NCBI RefSeq assembly: GCF_000327385.1
Contig: NW_008708898.1
Coordinates: forward strand, 926,212 to 990,211
Direction: 5' to 3'
DNA: 64,000 nucleotides
Origin: Lottia gigantea
Taxonomy: Eukaryota; Mollusca; Gastropoda; Lottiidae
Shown here: one piece after another, positions 1 through 13,369 of the stretch
Position numbering within the stretch: position 1 is the stretch's first letter
Layout of the letters: every line of letters starts with the position of its first letter
Translations under genes and position numbers: made by a program
The notes under the pieces: generated by a model
What the model was told of the DNA's origin: nothing
The model's database searches: none
What the model saw: only the letters and a program-made list of their open reading frames with translations

Positions 1-377
1 CATTATATACCTTTGTTATTCTTAACAGGGTCATCATTATCAACATCATTATATACCTTTGTTATTCTTAACAGGGTCATCATTATCAACATCATTACAT
101 ACCTTTGTTATTCTTAACAGGGTCAGCATTATCAACATCATTACATACCTTTGTTATTCTTAACAGGGTCATCATTATCAACATCATTATATACCTTTGT
201 TATTCTTAACAGGGTCATCATTATCAACATCATTATATACCTTTGTTATTCTTAACAGGGTCAGCATTATCAACATCATTATATACCTTTGTTATTCTTA
301 ACAGGGTCAGCATTATCAACATCATTATATACCTTTGTTATTCTTAACAGGGTCAGCATTATCAATATCATTATATG
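1..377. repeat. 46-bp minisatellite, about 8 copies
   Basis: Eight head-to-tail copies of a 46-bp unit, each holding the string ctttgttattcttaacaggg at 46-bp spacing (positions 11, 57, 103, 149, 195, 241, 287, 333). Units differ by single bases: tcatcatt versus tcagcatt, and tatatacc versus tacatacc. The array is cut by the left window edge, so its true length is unknown. It ends in a decayed unit near 377. No coding potential is seen. Confidence 0.97.
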
Positions 378-3059
378 TCTCACTGTAAGGGATCCCTTAA
401 TGGCCCTTTAGTTGTTCAGCCCTTCAATTTATTGTTCTAAAGATATTGATTATCAAGTATTTTAAAAAGGGGAATTTTTTAAAAAAGGTGTACACCAAAT
501 TATACTTTTCAATTTTCAAAAAACAATCGTCATTCAAATTCAAAGTCAAGGTCAATCATGTCAAAGGTGAGGAACATAAAATTCAAGGTGGACCAAAGGA
601 CACACTACAAAGTTTTGTCGACATCGTTGCCCATCAAACATCCCATATATTTGCCGATCCGTATTTCGTGTATTCGCTTCTTGTAACTTTACTTTTCGGT
701 GTTTTTAAAGGGACAGATTCGCCATTTTTCGCCAATCCCCACGTTATAAAAGGTAACTCTTGTTTTGAATGATGTCAAAGGGATAGCACTAATCCATCAG
801 AAAATACTATTCTTATCAGTTGAATATGATGTATTACCAATAATTGTGTAACCTTGATAGCTTATTCAGGCAAGTTGACGCTATTCTGACAGCAACAATT
901 GTATGGGGATATCAAATTATATCAATAAACGATAACTTTCTTTCACGCAACTCGTAGTACATGGTGGGGGATATCACTCAGCGAGTGTCTTACATGTTAG
1001 TAAACTCGGCTATTCTGTGCGAAGCATAATCCATTGGTTTTACTAATTCTGACTTATCTGTCATCACGTGAACTACATCTAGAACTCTACTCATAATGGA
1101 ACGACGGAAATGGCGCCTCGTAACGATAACTGGTCGGATCATAAATTTTCAATAAACTATTGAACACGACGTGGGAGTAGGGAACATTGATTGAGGACGA
1201 TTGTATCCAATTCATTGATGATAGATAGCTAATCCATTCATAATATTTTGTCATCACTTAACCAATGTGACAGTACAGAATTGGAAACATCAGCGTTTCT
1301 AGAAAATTACAATGATCTCTTTTGAAGGCCGTTCTTACAAATTTCATCAATTTAACGAAACAATAATACTGTTTCTTTGTAATAGAATTGAAAGCTTAGT
1401 GCAAACAAAACGAAAAAAGCATTATCACTTGGTTCTCTGAATGAAAATCTACTTTCATTGTTCTCTTTTAATAAATGTGGTTGAACTTGTATAGTCTTAA
1501 ATGCGGTTCGAACAATAAGATATTTTATACCTGACAATCAATGCCATGATTTATAAAGCAGTATCGACCTCTTAATATCAGAGTACCGAATATAAAAGAA
1601 ATTAATCGTATATCCTCATATATTTTATATTTTCATTAAATTGCAGGAGTATCAGCTTATATATAACCGTCCGCATCACTTTTCAGAATAAAATCTCGGT
1701 GTTTGGTTCGTTTGCAAAGGCTGAATTGAAGTTCACGGGACTCTACAGACACTTTGTTGTTGAATTGAAGGAAAACTCTTGGGTGTCAGATCTCTTAAAT
1801 GTTTCGGAAAGCTGAGATTGAGTCTGGTTAAGTAAATATTCAGACGACGGATTTATCCCCTAGCTACTCCAAAACTTCATCTTTCATACCATTCATATTC
1901 TTCAGTCACAAATCGCACAAATATTATCGATTTGCCCAATTACAATTCTCAGACTATGCCTTGCAATTCCATTTAAATTGGTGTTTGATTACGTCACTAT
2001 CAGAAAAGCTGCTAATGCCAATAATTATTTATTAGCCAGTTATTGCAATAGATGAAAGTTGTTAATAAATTATTAGCTGCAGCTTTTGCGATAGTAGCGT
2101 CAGCAAATTATTGTAAGGATCGAAGGTATAAAAAAACGGTATAAACCCGGGGAGAATATAAGGTATGATGTCAAGTATGGTGTAAGATGCGAAAGAAACA
2201 AATTTCAACCAAAAAAATATCCCCAATTTTGGCTGAAGTTTGTCCTCTGTGAAAACAAATTTGGAGGAATAATTTGTGTTCATGGTTATATTTTTATAAA
2301 AGACATTCTCATTCCAAATAGGTTTTCTCTTTAAACTGAGAATAATAATTGTCCTAAAATTTTACCACAAAGCATCTTATTATCCCCCGCCCCCAAAATT
2401 TCAAAATTACCCCCTTGATAACCGCTGTTCTATTTCATTCCACATCAGACACAGTATCTCATTTTGTTTAATCAAATTCTTCCACTAAAATAGGACCCGA
2501 TATCATCATTTACAACATTTCACTAAGCATGAATGGGAAAGACTGTGGCTTTATCTCGTTCTTTATTTACAGGCGATAATTCGGGACAGAATTCATTCAA
2601 CTTGTTAGTGGTCATTTTAGCGTTTAATACTATCTACAAGCAACATGCTTTATTTGCCATGTTGGCGTATTTCACCTTTGCGTGTATGTGTTTTATTGAT
2701 AAAAAAAATTCGTGGAGGTGTTCTTTATATTTCATCTTTAATTTTAAAAATACCTTTAAAGTCGCCATATACCAAATCACCTGTAGAAATAATAGACATT
2801 AGTAGGAAATAAAACATTCAACATTTAAGTAATATGTTATATTTAGATAAAGAAATACAAATAGAGATATGATATTCTAAATATTGACACTAATCTTTGA
2901 CTTCGTTTCCCTTCAGATTTATCAATACTTCATTGTTTATAATATCAAAGTGTACGGGTCTGTTTACTTGAGAAGCTACATTGAATTCAGATGTCTAATC
3001 AGGGGATTAGTGTCCTGTAGTTTGATTAAGACGCAGATGTTAATTTGTGAAATAATCTA
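378..3059. other. Gene-free AT-rich stretch
   Basis: No recognisable gene, RNA or transposon was found on either strand. Short open frames, such as 446-772 on the + strand, lack family motifs and have low-complexity Lys/Phe composition. One open stretch after a cag at about 1680-1815 looks faintly exon-like but matches nothing I recognise. Confidence 0.5.
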
Positions 3060-3900
3060 ATATGAATAGTCCAGATAGGCAATCAACGAATAAAATCATA
3101 CTACAATTACATGTTTCTCTAAGGGCTGACAGGATCTGGAATCAATCGATATGGGTTCCATCACACGTCTCCATTCCTGGCAATGATCAAGCAGACCGTT
3201 GTGCCAAGGAAAGTCTGAGTCTGGAGGATATCTAGCCTGTAGAATACGCCTATTCGGAATTCTGCAGTATCGTGTCTTCTAGGATCAACCAGAAATGGGC
3301 CGACATGCTACGGAACCTCGACACCGCAAGTACCAGATTGATCCGAAGATACCAAACCAAACCAAACCAAACCATCCATCTGTAGCCATCTGCAAAGTGA
3401 CAACCAGACTCCGGACCAACAACGCACTACGAGACCATCAGTTCAACGCCATTAAATGTCGCTGCGGCCACTTTGCCACAAGGTCGCATGTTCTCATTCA
3501 ATGCACTGAACTGAAACCAGCTCGTAAGCCACTGACAGAGTACCTGGAAACCAACGGCATATCACTCACCATACAGAATGTTTTGGCTCTACCCACGGAC
3601 CACTGGTATACGATAATGGAACTAGTCTTCCATTTTATAAACAAATCTGTCTTGAACAGATAGGCTAAGTTTTTATACTCAAAGTTTATTAACACGTTTT
3701 AATTATATCCAATCAATTTTACAAGTTTCATTGCAGAAACATCACAGAACATCTTTCCCCCTTTTGTTGAAAGCTTTTCCCCCCTTATATTTATTTTCCT
3801 CCCTCTTTTCTCACTTCCTTTTTTTCATTCTTTTTCAGGTCTTCTAGTTTTCCAACAGATATCAGATAATGTAACCAAACCAAACCAAACCAAACCAACG
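3060..3900 (+). mobile_element. LINE 3' fragment (RNase H and C-terminal Cys/His region)
   Basis: The translation around 3080-3230 reads like the RNase H domain of a non-LTR retrotransposon, with IWVPSHVSIPGNDQADRCAK resembling the common WVPSHVGIPGNE-x-ADELAK block. A second frame, open to 3663, carries the typical C-terminal pattern CRCGHFATRSHVLIQCTEL (C-x-C-x7-H-x4-C). The two parts are in different frames and an in-frame stop follows the RNase H block near 3232, so the copy is broken. A CCAAA microsatellite at 3351-3373 lies in the region where the frame changes. A second CCAAA run at 3873-3898 probably marks the 3' tail. The endonuclease and reverse transcriptase are missing, consistent with 5' truncation on insertion. 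An RNase H-bearing clade such as I is likely, but the clade is inference. Confidence 0.75.
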
Positions 3901-5606
3901 ACTACCATTCCACTATCAATCAACAAGAAATACCATGATCAAAACGAGTTTGGAAGAATGAAGGAGATCGAGTAACTCACGCCACACCATCCAGGGCCGA
4001 GTTTCACCGCCATGTCATTCGACCCAACCAGATCTAACGAAAAATCAACAACCAAACCAGCAACACAGAATCATCCAATTTGAACCAATCCAACTACCAA
4101 CTACTACGACTACCAACAACTACCTAGTTTGCAATATCAGCATCCGCTGGAAGCGAACGTTAACTTGTCATCTACCTACCTTCCGAAATTTTTTCAATTT
4201 TGATCTCGCAAAATTCTCCCAAATTCAATAGTTTCGGACCGTTACGTGATAATCCATTTGTAATTTCCTGTTGAATTGGTTTGTGCTGATTAATGGTTAG
4301 GATTTCAACCAACACTTATAATTTTTGAATCTGGTACGTAAATGCGAAATACAACTGCTTTATGAGCTTATGATTAAAGCAAATATTTGAAAGGAAAAAA
4401 TTATTAGTTTAGATTATAAGAAAGCCTGTTTAGGATATTTAAGATATTCAAAGTAAACTAAATCGTAAATTGGTAAAACTAATCAGTTTTAATACAACTG
4501 ATGTTGGTGGGAGAAGAAAGACGTTCTTATTGTTAGTTTAATTTCGAGGACTTGAGTAGGCAAATGTGTGCGATGAGTGAAATTTTGCCAGAATTTAAGA
4601 CTGTCAGGAGATCTTGCACAGCCTGTAGCATATTGGGTCTCGGTTTAATGTAGCATCCGACGCTTTTTCCATGTCAGCCCCTTTGACCTGAATTATTGAC
4701 AATAGTAAAAAATAGTAAACTACAGGTTCTGGACCTGTAGGTTAGTGAACAAGCAACCGAGGCACATTCTGTTCACGAAACTGATACAGTGGGCACTTTT
4801 AAATTGTCGTACAGCATTGATACAATCGTACAAAATCATGTATTCATCTTTAATAGGTTAAAACCGTGATGACATAGGTCGATAATTTCCTAAATTCGTG
4901 ACTAGTAGACCGGATAGAATGACCACAGCGAGGAAGTCTAGAAGCTGTGCCTAGCCTCAATAATGTCTGATAAAACGATAAAACCATTCCTATTATTTCT
5001 ACAATGACAACCGACATTGTTAAACTGGAATGATAAAGCAGAGAAAAAAGTAATAAGAAAATCATTTTATGTTCCATTCGTTGCGTTTGTGGGAATAATG
5101 TAATGTTTATAAATAGTTGGAACAAAACAAGTCCCTTGAGATAAAATATTTATGCGTGTTTTGTCAGGTAGCACAACCATTTCTTATTTTTATAGTCCTC
5201 TCGACGACCATAAAACTTCCAGAACAAAAAGTGAGTAAAAACAAAGTGAGAGACATGATCTATAACAATTGAAATCATGACGATTTACAAGATATAAATT
5301 TAACTCAAAACAATCAAAATACATTAAGAGAACATGAAATATAATTCAACAATGTCGGTCTATAATAACCTCCGTTCTATTGTAGTTAATTTCAACATTA
5401 ATTTGATTTTTTCTGCACATTAAGTGTTTTAACTTATTGAAATGACTATAATACTGTTATCATAAAATTGTACACGTAAAGGTATTTAATGAAATTTAAA
5501 CAATGGTGCAGATAAACTGTCAATTATAGGCTATATACATGTATTATCTACTTTGATAAAGTGGCATCGAACTGTAATCCGAGCTATGTAGGCTGAAGCT
5601 TGTCGG

Positions 5607-5631
5607 TGATAATAATAATAATAATAATAAT
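5607..5631. repeat. (AAT)n microsatellite
   Basis: A perfect run of about eight AAT triplets in AT-rich DNA, with no other structure around it. Confidence 0.9.
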
Positions 5632-6654
5632 ACTAGTAACTTTATTAGGGTACGAAATTGGGCTAAACAGCATTACTTGCATTTCGCGCAACAAAACATG
5701 ATTGTTCCCGAGATCATTTATTAAAGTTAACTAAGTTCCAAATATAAATAAATGAAATGGGGTGTTGATGCCATATTTTTCTATAGGAAATTATTGCTTT
5801 GTATGTAAATATATACACTTACAGTGCCCAGGTCACCTCCAAGCAATTTTAACAGAAAATCTGGTATACTGTTAAACTACAAATCTTGTTCATGTTGCAT
5901 TTTAAGAACTATTACCATTCATTTCTAGTGTAGTGTATTTTAAGTGTACATTCCAATTTCTATCCCATTACTATGTATATTATAAAACATGCCTTAATAT
6001 ATTTGATATTATAAGAAGAAAACTGAAACTGAAAGTAATTGAGCAGATTAAAGAGAAGATGTGTCAATAAGAACTCTGAGAACTATCGTGGTATTAGTAA
6101 GTTAAGAAGATTATGGGCTAATCAAATGAAGACCCATTAATATTCCAGATTATATTTTCTTTTGACATCCAAACTGGAGAGATTCGCCCAATAACCTTAC
6201 AGATATATTAAATATATTTCAAAATGTCAAGAAGGGTGAGCTTCCCTGAAGATGGAATTATTGGTTTTAAAGTAGAAAAAAAAAACAAAAAAAACAACAA
6301 TTATTTTAAATCAAGGCCAGTCGAAGGCATTGTCCTCAGCGTAAAAGAGTACAGGAATTCTAATTAAAATCTTTGGAATGTGTATTTCGTCTAAAACGGT
6401 CCATGATACTGAAGCCAGTGAATCAAGTCAAAGAGACCCTACCTCTCGTTCATCCCCGAAAAAATTCAGGAAAGCATATGTTAAAAAAATTCCCGGGGAG
6501 CCCCCAGGCCCCGTTCATCTAGTGAAACATCTGTAAAAATGGAAACGATTATTTAGATGATAAATGTGTGAAATTTGATCTTTTTCCTTACAAAAGGACC
6601 AAAACATATTTGCATGTGATTTCCGCAGTTGATAAATTATGAACAAATATCTAG

Positions 6655-6725
6655 TTCGCTTAAAGGGATAGGTTCGCCATTCGTTTGAGCAATCGTACCT
6701 TTGTCTCGGGGACCCGATCAATAGG
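6655..6725 (+). repeat. Dispersed repeat family 1, partial copy
   Basis: Contains ttaaagggataggttcgcca and then gagcaatcgtacctttgtct, matching the reverse complement of 61200-61285. This gives one end of a small repeat family also seen at 21838, 28204, 48140, 59700 and 61130. No coding capacity is visible. It is likely a SINE- or MITE-type element. Confidence 0.7.
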
Positions 6726-6870
6726 AAAAAATACAAAATTTAAAAAAAACTGTACCAGAGTAGGTATCAATGATTCACAACTAATACTGGGGTCCATCAT
6801 GCCCAAACCACACCCCATTCGTCATAAAGTCCTCCCCCGCCCCCACAACTCATCTAGTTGAGCCACTACA

Positions 6871-6960
6871 TAATATATAGAAAAGACATCTATAGAAATA
6901 GAAAATGAAATTCCTAGTTGTAATATTTTCGAAGGATTCATGCAATTTCGAACGTTTCAA
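6871..6960 (+). repeat. Dispersed repeat family 2, copy a
   Basis: Shares the block atagaaaagacat-(n)-tatagaaatag-(n)-aaattcctagtt and following bases with 48287-48380 in the same orientation. The family is not recognised. Only about 70-80 bp can be aligned by eye. Confidence 0.6.
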
Positions 6961-8782
6961 GTATTTCTGAAGACTACATTCATATATTTAAGAACCAAAT
7001 CAACCCCAAAACTGGCGGATCCGTCCCTGTATTATTTGGCCATAAAGCCAAATATGTTCTTGGTGGGTTTTATTTCATATTGTAAAGGTTTTGTCAACTT
7101 AATTGGCGGACATATAATTTGGTCAAATGATTGCAAACAGTTCTTATCTCATACTACCGATACATGTATCGGTTACACAATTTTCATCAGAACTGCTTGT
7201 TTCTGAATGGGAGTTAACTTTCCAAAAGTTACTTATATAGAGAAGTTGTCCCGGAGTGAGACATAAGCAGAACAAGAATGTTAACTCTACTCTTAATTCA
7301 ATGACATTAGTTACTACCATTCTTTTGTATTGTAAGAAACGAGGAGTAATAAGACGACAGACTGGATGAAAATTGTCTTTTGATTTCATTTTCATAGTCA
7401 ATACACTTGGTCATTGAAGAAATATGGTCGAGATATAAAAAGAAAACTGAGAATAATATAGGCTAATAATTCTACGAATATCGAATTTATCACCAGAGTA
7501 AAAAAATACTAAGCAATAGTAATGTGAATGAGTAGAGGCTAACGACTATATTATTGTTGTCTGACCTTACCAATTGTGAACGTAAATTGAGGTCTGAAAC
7601 TATCTGGAACTAGTAGACGTCAAAAGAGGTAGCGGCAACGTGTCGCTTTTTAATCTCACGCACATAACTAATCGCCAACGCAAAGCTGATAAATAAGGAG
7701 GGCTGACTGAAAAGTTTTGTATCCATACGCAATGTGAACTTCAAAACTGAAATAGGGTTTTACTTTCTTCTTGCCTGCTCTAGATTTGACTACAGGTAAT
7801 TTCATATAAGAGCAGTTGATACATTTTGCCAGGAAAGTGGAAGTGTGCAGCTGTCTGTGGATCTTGAATGCAACCAGTCTGCACAACTCACAGACTCACT
7901 CTCATATGAACGACTAGGCGTTTGAATATGACGTATCACCCTAACTGGCCCAGTTTTAGCAAAGTATAAAGATAATCAATCTTATTACTTCAATAATATC
8001 ATCTGAACATTTTCCTTAATATCACAATGGCCCAATAGCACGACTTCACAAAACCATAAAATCAATGGCAGAACAAGTGTTCTATATTTATTTACTCAAA
8101 CTTTTCGGTGACCCTCGTGCATATTGTAACAATGAGTAGGCAGGTATCTGAATGGACGACCAACTTTCCTTAATAACATTAGTTATGTTCTTTAGTTGTA
8201 TATAGATTGATATTAGTACCTCATTATTGAACCAAAGGCTTCTTGATATGTTCAGTTATTGAGACAGAACAGCGATAAAAGGAAGTTATTTGCGGAAAAA
8301 ATCTGTTTAGAAATATAAAAACTAGCAATGAATTACAAAGAGAGTCGAAAGTAAAATGTATACGTAATAAACGGATGAAACTTTTATTATACCGTCCAGT
8401 AAAATTGGAATTCCACCCATTACCTTTGACGAAATGACTACTTTCAGGTAATGGATGCTCATAAATCTAAACTTCCCCAAGCAATCATTGAGTCAGCAAA
8501 GAAAACCGGAAATGACTCATACAATAAGAATTTAATCATCGGATTGAAAGTATCTGTTCCACCATCCATGCTCTGTTCATTGGGCAGAATTAAACTCTTT
8601 CCTTAAAAACAAACGTTTATTCATTTCAATTTTTCTAATCATCTAATGATATCGTGACAATATGATATTAACGTGAAGTTTGGGTATGGAAGTAGCTGAC
8701 CTCTGACTACTAGCTGTGTTGTAAACTGTGTTTTTCGACTCAGGGAAGAACATCTTCTCTAGTATTAAAAATGTAACCTTAA

Positions 8783-9124
8783 AGTTCGGGCACACTTGCT
8801 GTCTTGGTCGGAGACTTTTGTCACCGATTAGAGACTTGTCTTGAGTTTCAACGACTGCCACGGGCACACGACCAAAATCTCCAGTCGGTCGTTTTTAATC
8901 ACGTGCGGAGCATGCAATCGAAGGGGAAATGGATCTGATTGGATGATGACGGCCTGTCTCCTAGACGATAAAACTATTGGAGACAATTATCAAACTTGTT
9001 TGATATTATAAATCCTGTCGGCGACACGATAATGTAACCGTGGAAGCACGGACACACGCAGAATTTCATTCAAGATTCGAGTCGGCGACAAAAATCTCCG
9101 ATTTCTAAGGTGTGTGTCCGCACC
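8783..9124. mobile_element. TTAA-flanked MITE (copy A)
   Basis: The element of about 342 bp is bounded by TTAA at 8779-8782 and 9125-9128. Its ends are imperfect inverted repeats: agttcgggcacac on the left, and ggtgcggacacac read inward from the right. Inside, ggtcggagactttt near the left recurs inverted as aaaatctccgatt near the right. Related copies lie at 51674-51925 and 58941-59212. TTAA target duplication and short terminal repeats suggest a piggyBac-type non-autonomous element; this family call is inference. No open reading frame of note is present. Confidence 0.8.
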
Positions 9125-9128
9125 TTAA

Positions 9129-10821
9129 CAAAGCCTCATATTTGTACGGACTTGAAAACGTCTTGTTGACAGCTTGTTGAAAGCGAAATAATAATCAAAC
9201 CAGAAACAAAAGATACCATATAATAATAATTATTGTTCAGTAAATTATATATTTTATATCCTTATTTATGATGGTACTAAATTTCAGTAGATTAAGGCGA
9301 GATAAATATGAGTTAAACTAATAATTAAAATAAAGTATCTAAATTTGAATTGATATGGATATAACACGACCTTCCAGCTCCAGAATGGACTTTCAGAAGC
9401 CATGAGATGTGCCTTGAGATGTTATTGTCCCGTTCGTATGCATTCCCCTGTTCTTTCTTCCAACCTACATCACTGACACGGAAATCGACACGAAAGTACC
9501 CCGACCACTGCCTAGATAGGAACCCCGGATCCTCTCAAAACGTAGCACTCTGACAGCGACTAGTAGGAATGTAAATCGAGATTGGTGTTTCCTGAAAGCT
9601 AAATTCAAGATAAAGGGGAAATGTTTCGGACAGCTATAGCGTGGTGATAAGGAAGGAAACAGAAGACCTGGTTGTTCAAGTCGGATGATGAAAAAAGGGG
9701 TGTGATTACGACAGATATAAAGGAAGCTAAGAAAGAATAGAGAACGGATATTAATCTGTATCGAGAATACTTGGTGAGTCTCATAACTATGACACAATAA
9801 CTTGTTCAATTCTATTGTATAAATACCACGGACAGATTACATCTACCTCTTCATTTTTCATAATTTCAATGTTCCTGGTACTAGAAAGATCTTAAACCTC
9901 AGCCGTTACCAGCATCAAACCCAAGACGAATTCAAAGTCCCTTTTAAATACAGATGTATAGGTCAGAGGTTCTAATCTGGGAGTGTGGAAATCCAAATAT
10001 CTTGCACACTGGGGGTTTACAGCAAATGTATCATATTTTTAAAATTTACCACAATAGGGGTTGTGAATATATTAAGGGTAGGGAGCAGATTTACCATAAC
10101 TTTGATTGTGAGATCAATTTTTTAAGATATGCTTTCTCAGATTTTATTATAATTTAGCTTTCAGCGATTTGTGAATGTAACCGCAAATTAACACAAGCAA
10201 GGCTGACTGAAGTACTTATCCCGACTATAGGTATCTGATTTGACTCCAAATTAGAACAAGAGGCATGTAGAACAATAGATTAAAATCTGACGTATCGACC
10301 AGAATGAGAGATAATTACCACCGGAATCACGTTCATTGAACAAATTGTTATTTCTAATTGTTTAGGTCAAGCGTAGCTGATATGAAAGATACTTCTGTCA
10401 TTATGATTGTCAAGCCAGGCCAATATAACACGTAATTCCCATGACGTTCATTAATTTAAACAGGAAAGCTTTTAATTTGTTCTTAAACGAGAAGAAGCAA
10501 TATTCTATCTATTCCTACTGGCCTTGACGGATTAACCTAACACTTGCGAGTGGAGATAACAGTCCTACACATTTTATATGAACATCACTTAAGATTGTGA
10601 AGATGTTTTTCTAGGGTTTTATGAACTAGATGGCTCTAACAGTGTCATTTTTGACAGTTGGAAATTTTCATAGTTCTTGTTTTTTTTTGTCAACCTTAAC
10701 ATTTTATTCCTATTTAAATTTGTGCCATGTATTTAGAGATGTTCGGAGGAATTTGAGGAGTGATAATATGTATACTGAACAGATCAAGAAACGTCGCAAA
10801 GCGCAGAAAATAGTGAATTGT
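9129..10821. other. Gene-free stretch
   Basis: No host gene was recognised. A possible tRNA-like SINE head lies at 9471-9560. The 114-residue open frame on the - strand at 9465-9809 covers that repeat and has no family match. Confidence 0.5.
9471..9560 (-). repeat. Possible tRNA-derived SINE fragment
   Basis: On the - strand the segment carries a box-B-like motif, ccggggttcctatc, preceded by gagtgctacgttttgag and followed by a constant-looking ggtactttcgtgtcg. That is the layout of a tRNA-head SINE. Box A is poor and no second copy was found in the window, so the call is tentative. Confidence 0.3.
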
Positions 10822-12264
10822 TTAGTATCTGGTGTGTCCACCTTGTGCGTTGATAACGGCCCGGCATCTTCTTATTTAGAGTGGCACAAACGATTTACAG
10901 ATGCCCCTGGAATCTGCACCCAGACTCTTAGTAAAGCTGCATTTTCTGTTGCATTTCTTGGAAACTGGTTTAGTCGTCATTGGATGACATCCCACAAGTG
11001 TTCTATTAGGTTTAGGTCCGGGCTGAGTGAGGGTCATGGCATTACTCTGATGTTATGCTGTTAGAGGAAGGATCTGGTGGCTAAAGCGGTGTGTGGATGG
11101 GCGTTGTCTTGCTGGGAGGTGTGGTTTCGGCGTCTTACAAAATGCGGTACACCGTGGGGTCGGAGAACCTTGTCGTTGAAACGGGCGGCTATGACTCCAT
11201 GGCCCCTGCCTGGGTCGATATTATGGAAGACAATAGGTCCAAGTTCCTGATTGATGCCAATTGCATATCATTAATGCTTGGTCCTTCCCACGGGTTACTG
11301 TAAAACGTTTACGTCTTCTTCGTCACACTCGTATTCTGCCATCTGCTGTGGAAATGTAGTACCGACTCTCATCTGAGAACACTTGGATTCTCCACTGCTG
11401 ATGTAGACAGGCTTGTTTGTTGGGTTCTACTTGCCAACTGCAAAGTAGATTATTCTTACAAACTGTATAGTCGTTTGTAAGAAACTGGATTTACTTTCCA
11501 AATGTTCCCTTGCTAAAGGATTTGATCCCATATCCTTCCTTCTTGCTTGCCAAATCGAGAGTCCCCAAGATATGTTTTCGTCCTATATATATCCGCCTAT
11601 AGGTGTCGCTCTGAACAAAGAAAATAATTTGGATTTCCCTCCAAATTTGGGTCGACATCTGGAGACACTAGTCTATTTTCTATTGTTACCAAGTACTCAA
11701 TTAACAATACCCAAGATGTTCATCTTATAATAAGTACTTATAGGTAACAACAGACCCGCCCAGATAATTCTAGAGTATAGTAAATGCTACAATACCCTTT
11801 TGTTCTATTACGACCCCAGGAGTTAATAGCATTAGCGGTGACATCTTTTGTCTCCAGTCCAGGCTACTTTTTACAACATACAACAAGGCTACACTGATGC
11901 CGCCAATGATGTCGTTGGGTGCCCCACGCAAGATTGGGAGTGAGCACCGGACACCTGTTCGGGCGGCGACAAGGCAGGTTCTGGGAGGCGAGCCGATTTC
12001 GAACGGTATCAGCACTAGTGGCCAATGGTCTGACGGGCTGTCTGTGCCGCTGTGGTGAATCTGTCATGAGATGGTGCCGTAGGATATAGCGATCTTGTCT
12101 TCACTTGTTTTCAATCGGGGACGACCACTATGTGAACGGTCATCAGTACTGTTGGAAATTGCTCGCACACTACAGTTAAATGCATAGGCAATGACTTGAG
12201 CACGTTGTCCGACATGTAATCGTCAGATGGCTTGTTCACGTTGTTGGAAGGATAGACGTGCCAT
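10822..12264 (-). pseudogene. Broken Tc1-like DNA transposon transposase
   Basis: On the - strand the pieces follow the order of a Tc1/mariner transposase. MARLSFQQREQAI (ATG at 12264-12262) starts a helix-turn-helix region, with a GRPR-like linker SGRP further on. Next is SADTVRNRLASQNLPCRRPN and VLTP (about 11930-12030). After an interruption come FSDESRYYISTADGRIRV (about 11330-11400) with the catalytic Asp block, QQDNAHPHT (about 11110) and SPDLN-IEHLWDV (about 10990-11030). It ends in GGHTRY and a stop at 10822-10824. Stops and frame changes occur throughout, and a segment between VLTP and FSDES is replaced by unrelated DNA, so the copy is dead. Terminal inverted repeats were not located. 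This is a plain DNA transposon, long inactive. Confidence 0.88.
11440..11870. other. Foreign segment inside the Tc1-like transposase
   Basis: Between the VLTP and FSDESR blocks the family normally has only about 30 residues, often ending in a W-x-x-V-x-FSDES pattern. Here about 430 bp of DNA without transposase similarity lies between them. It has no clear terminal repeats or coding capacity. Insertion of another small element is the simplest reading, but boundaries are approximate. Confidence 0.45.
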
Positions 12265-13369
12265 GAGCACGCTGTCTTCACAGCAACTGAATTCTCAGTA
12301 GGCGTCAGTTTGTTTTTATACGGAACTCTGGTACGTGTTGATAGTTTCCTAAGGTTCACAACTCTTAAATCGAACGCAACCGATATTATCAGTTGAATGT
12401 CATAAACTGGTCTTTTTAAAGTCTAAAATCATACTTATAAAGAATAGTAACAATTTTGATCGTGCACGACTTTCTCCAAATAATGTAAAAATGCGACGTT
12501 TCTTTATCTGTTCAGTCAAATTAACAAATTATTATATCCGCAAGCAAATATGTTTTTTTAAAAGCACAGTTGACAAGTGACTAAATAGTCACAGTACCAT
12601 ACAAAATTATGTACAAAAATTTACTATTATAAACTACAGTATCAATTTAATGGTAAATTTAATTTCTAACCTTTATCTTTTGATGTAAATAATATTACAT
12701 TAGAAAATTTGTAACAACCAAGAATGAAGTTATAATTTCACCAGGAACTGAAAGTTCTCATTGATAGTAAACTTAGAATAATACAATTCCGATTTTAGTG
12801 CATTAAACTGTTATCATCAATTAATTTTCTTTTCTGCTGCTGACCTCGGAATATCATTACATTGAATGGCGTTGCCCGTCTTCAAGAAAAACACAACCCA
12901 AACGAGAGCAGAAAAGTAGGAATTACGACTTCATTGGTAAGTGGAAAGGCTTTGATTGTTTTGTAAATTGGAATTTGAATACCAGTTCAATAATTTTATT
13001 GCTTGTTGAGCAATAACTGAGAGTTACTGTTAGATAATTATTTTCTGTACTGATGACATTATGATTAGAGAGAAATAAATTCTATCTATCTGTCTATTCT
13101 GACATCCCACAATCTCCGAGATGATAATATTCCTCCTGTGTATTCAGCACGAAATCTTTTGAAATCATTTCACAGATTGAAAAGATAGCTTGCCAGGCAA
13201 GATAACATACGCCCAAAGGCAGCTGTCAGTAATGATAAAACTGTTTTTAGTGACTAAAGTATGAATTTTCTCATATTAAAGAAATTTTAATCGTTTGAAT
13301 TCATTGATATACATATTTACTGCCACTTATTTATGCTGAGAAATACCACCAAAATTTTAAAAATCAATA
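12265..13369. other. Gene-free AT-rich stretch
   Basis: No supported gene or recognised repeat. It may include the 5' non-coding flank of the Tc1-like element. I see no terminal repeat. Confidence 0.45.

Larger units (their letters stand above)
3901..8778. other. Gene-free stretch with scattered repeat fragments
   Basis: No host exon was recognised. The stretch holds an AAT microsatellite (about 5607-5631), a partial copy of a dispersed repeat (6655-6725), and a roughly 80-bp segment at 6871-6960 that recurs in an SSBP intron near 48287. An exact short palindrome, accgatacatgtatcggt, lies near 7157-7174. The remainder shows no supported feature. Confidence 0.5.
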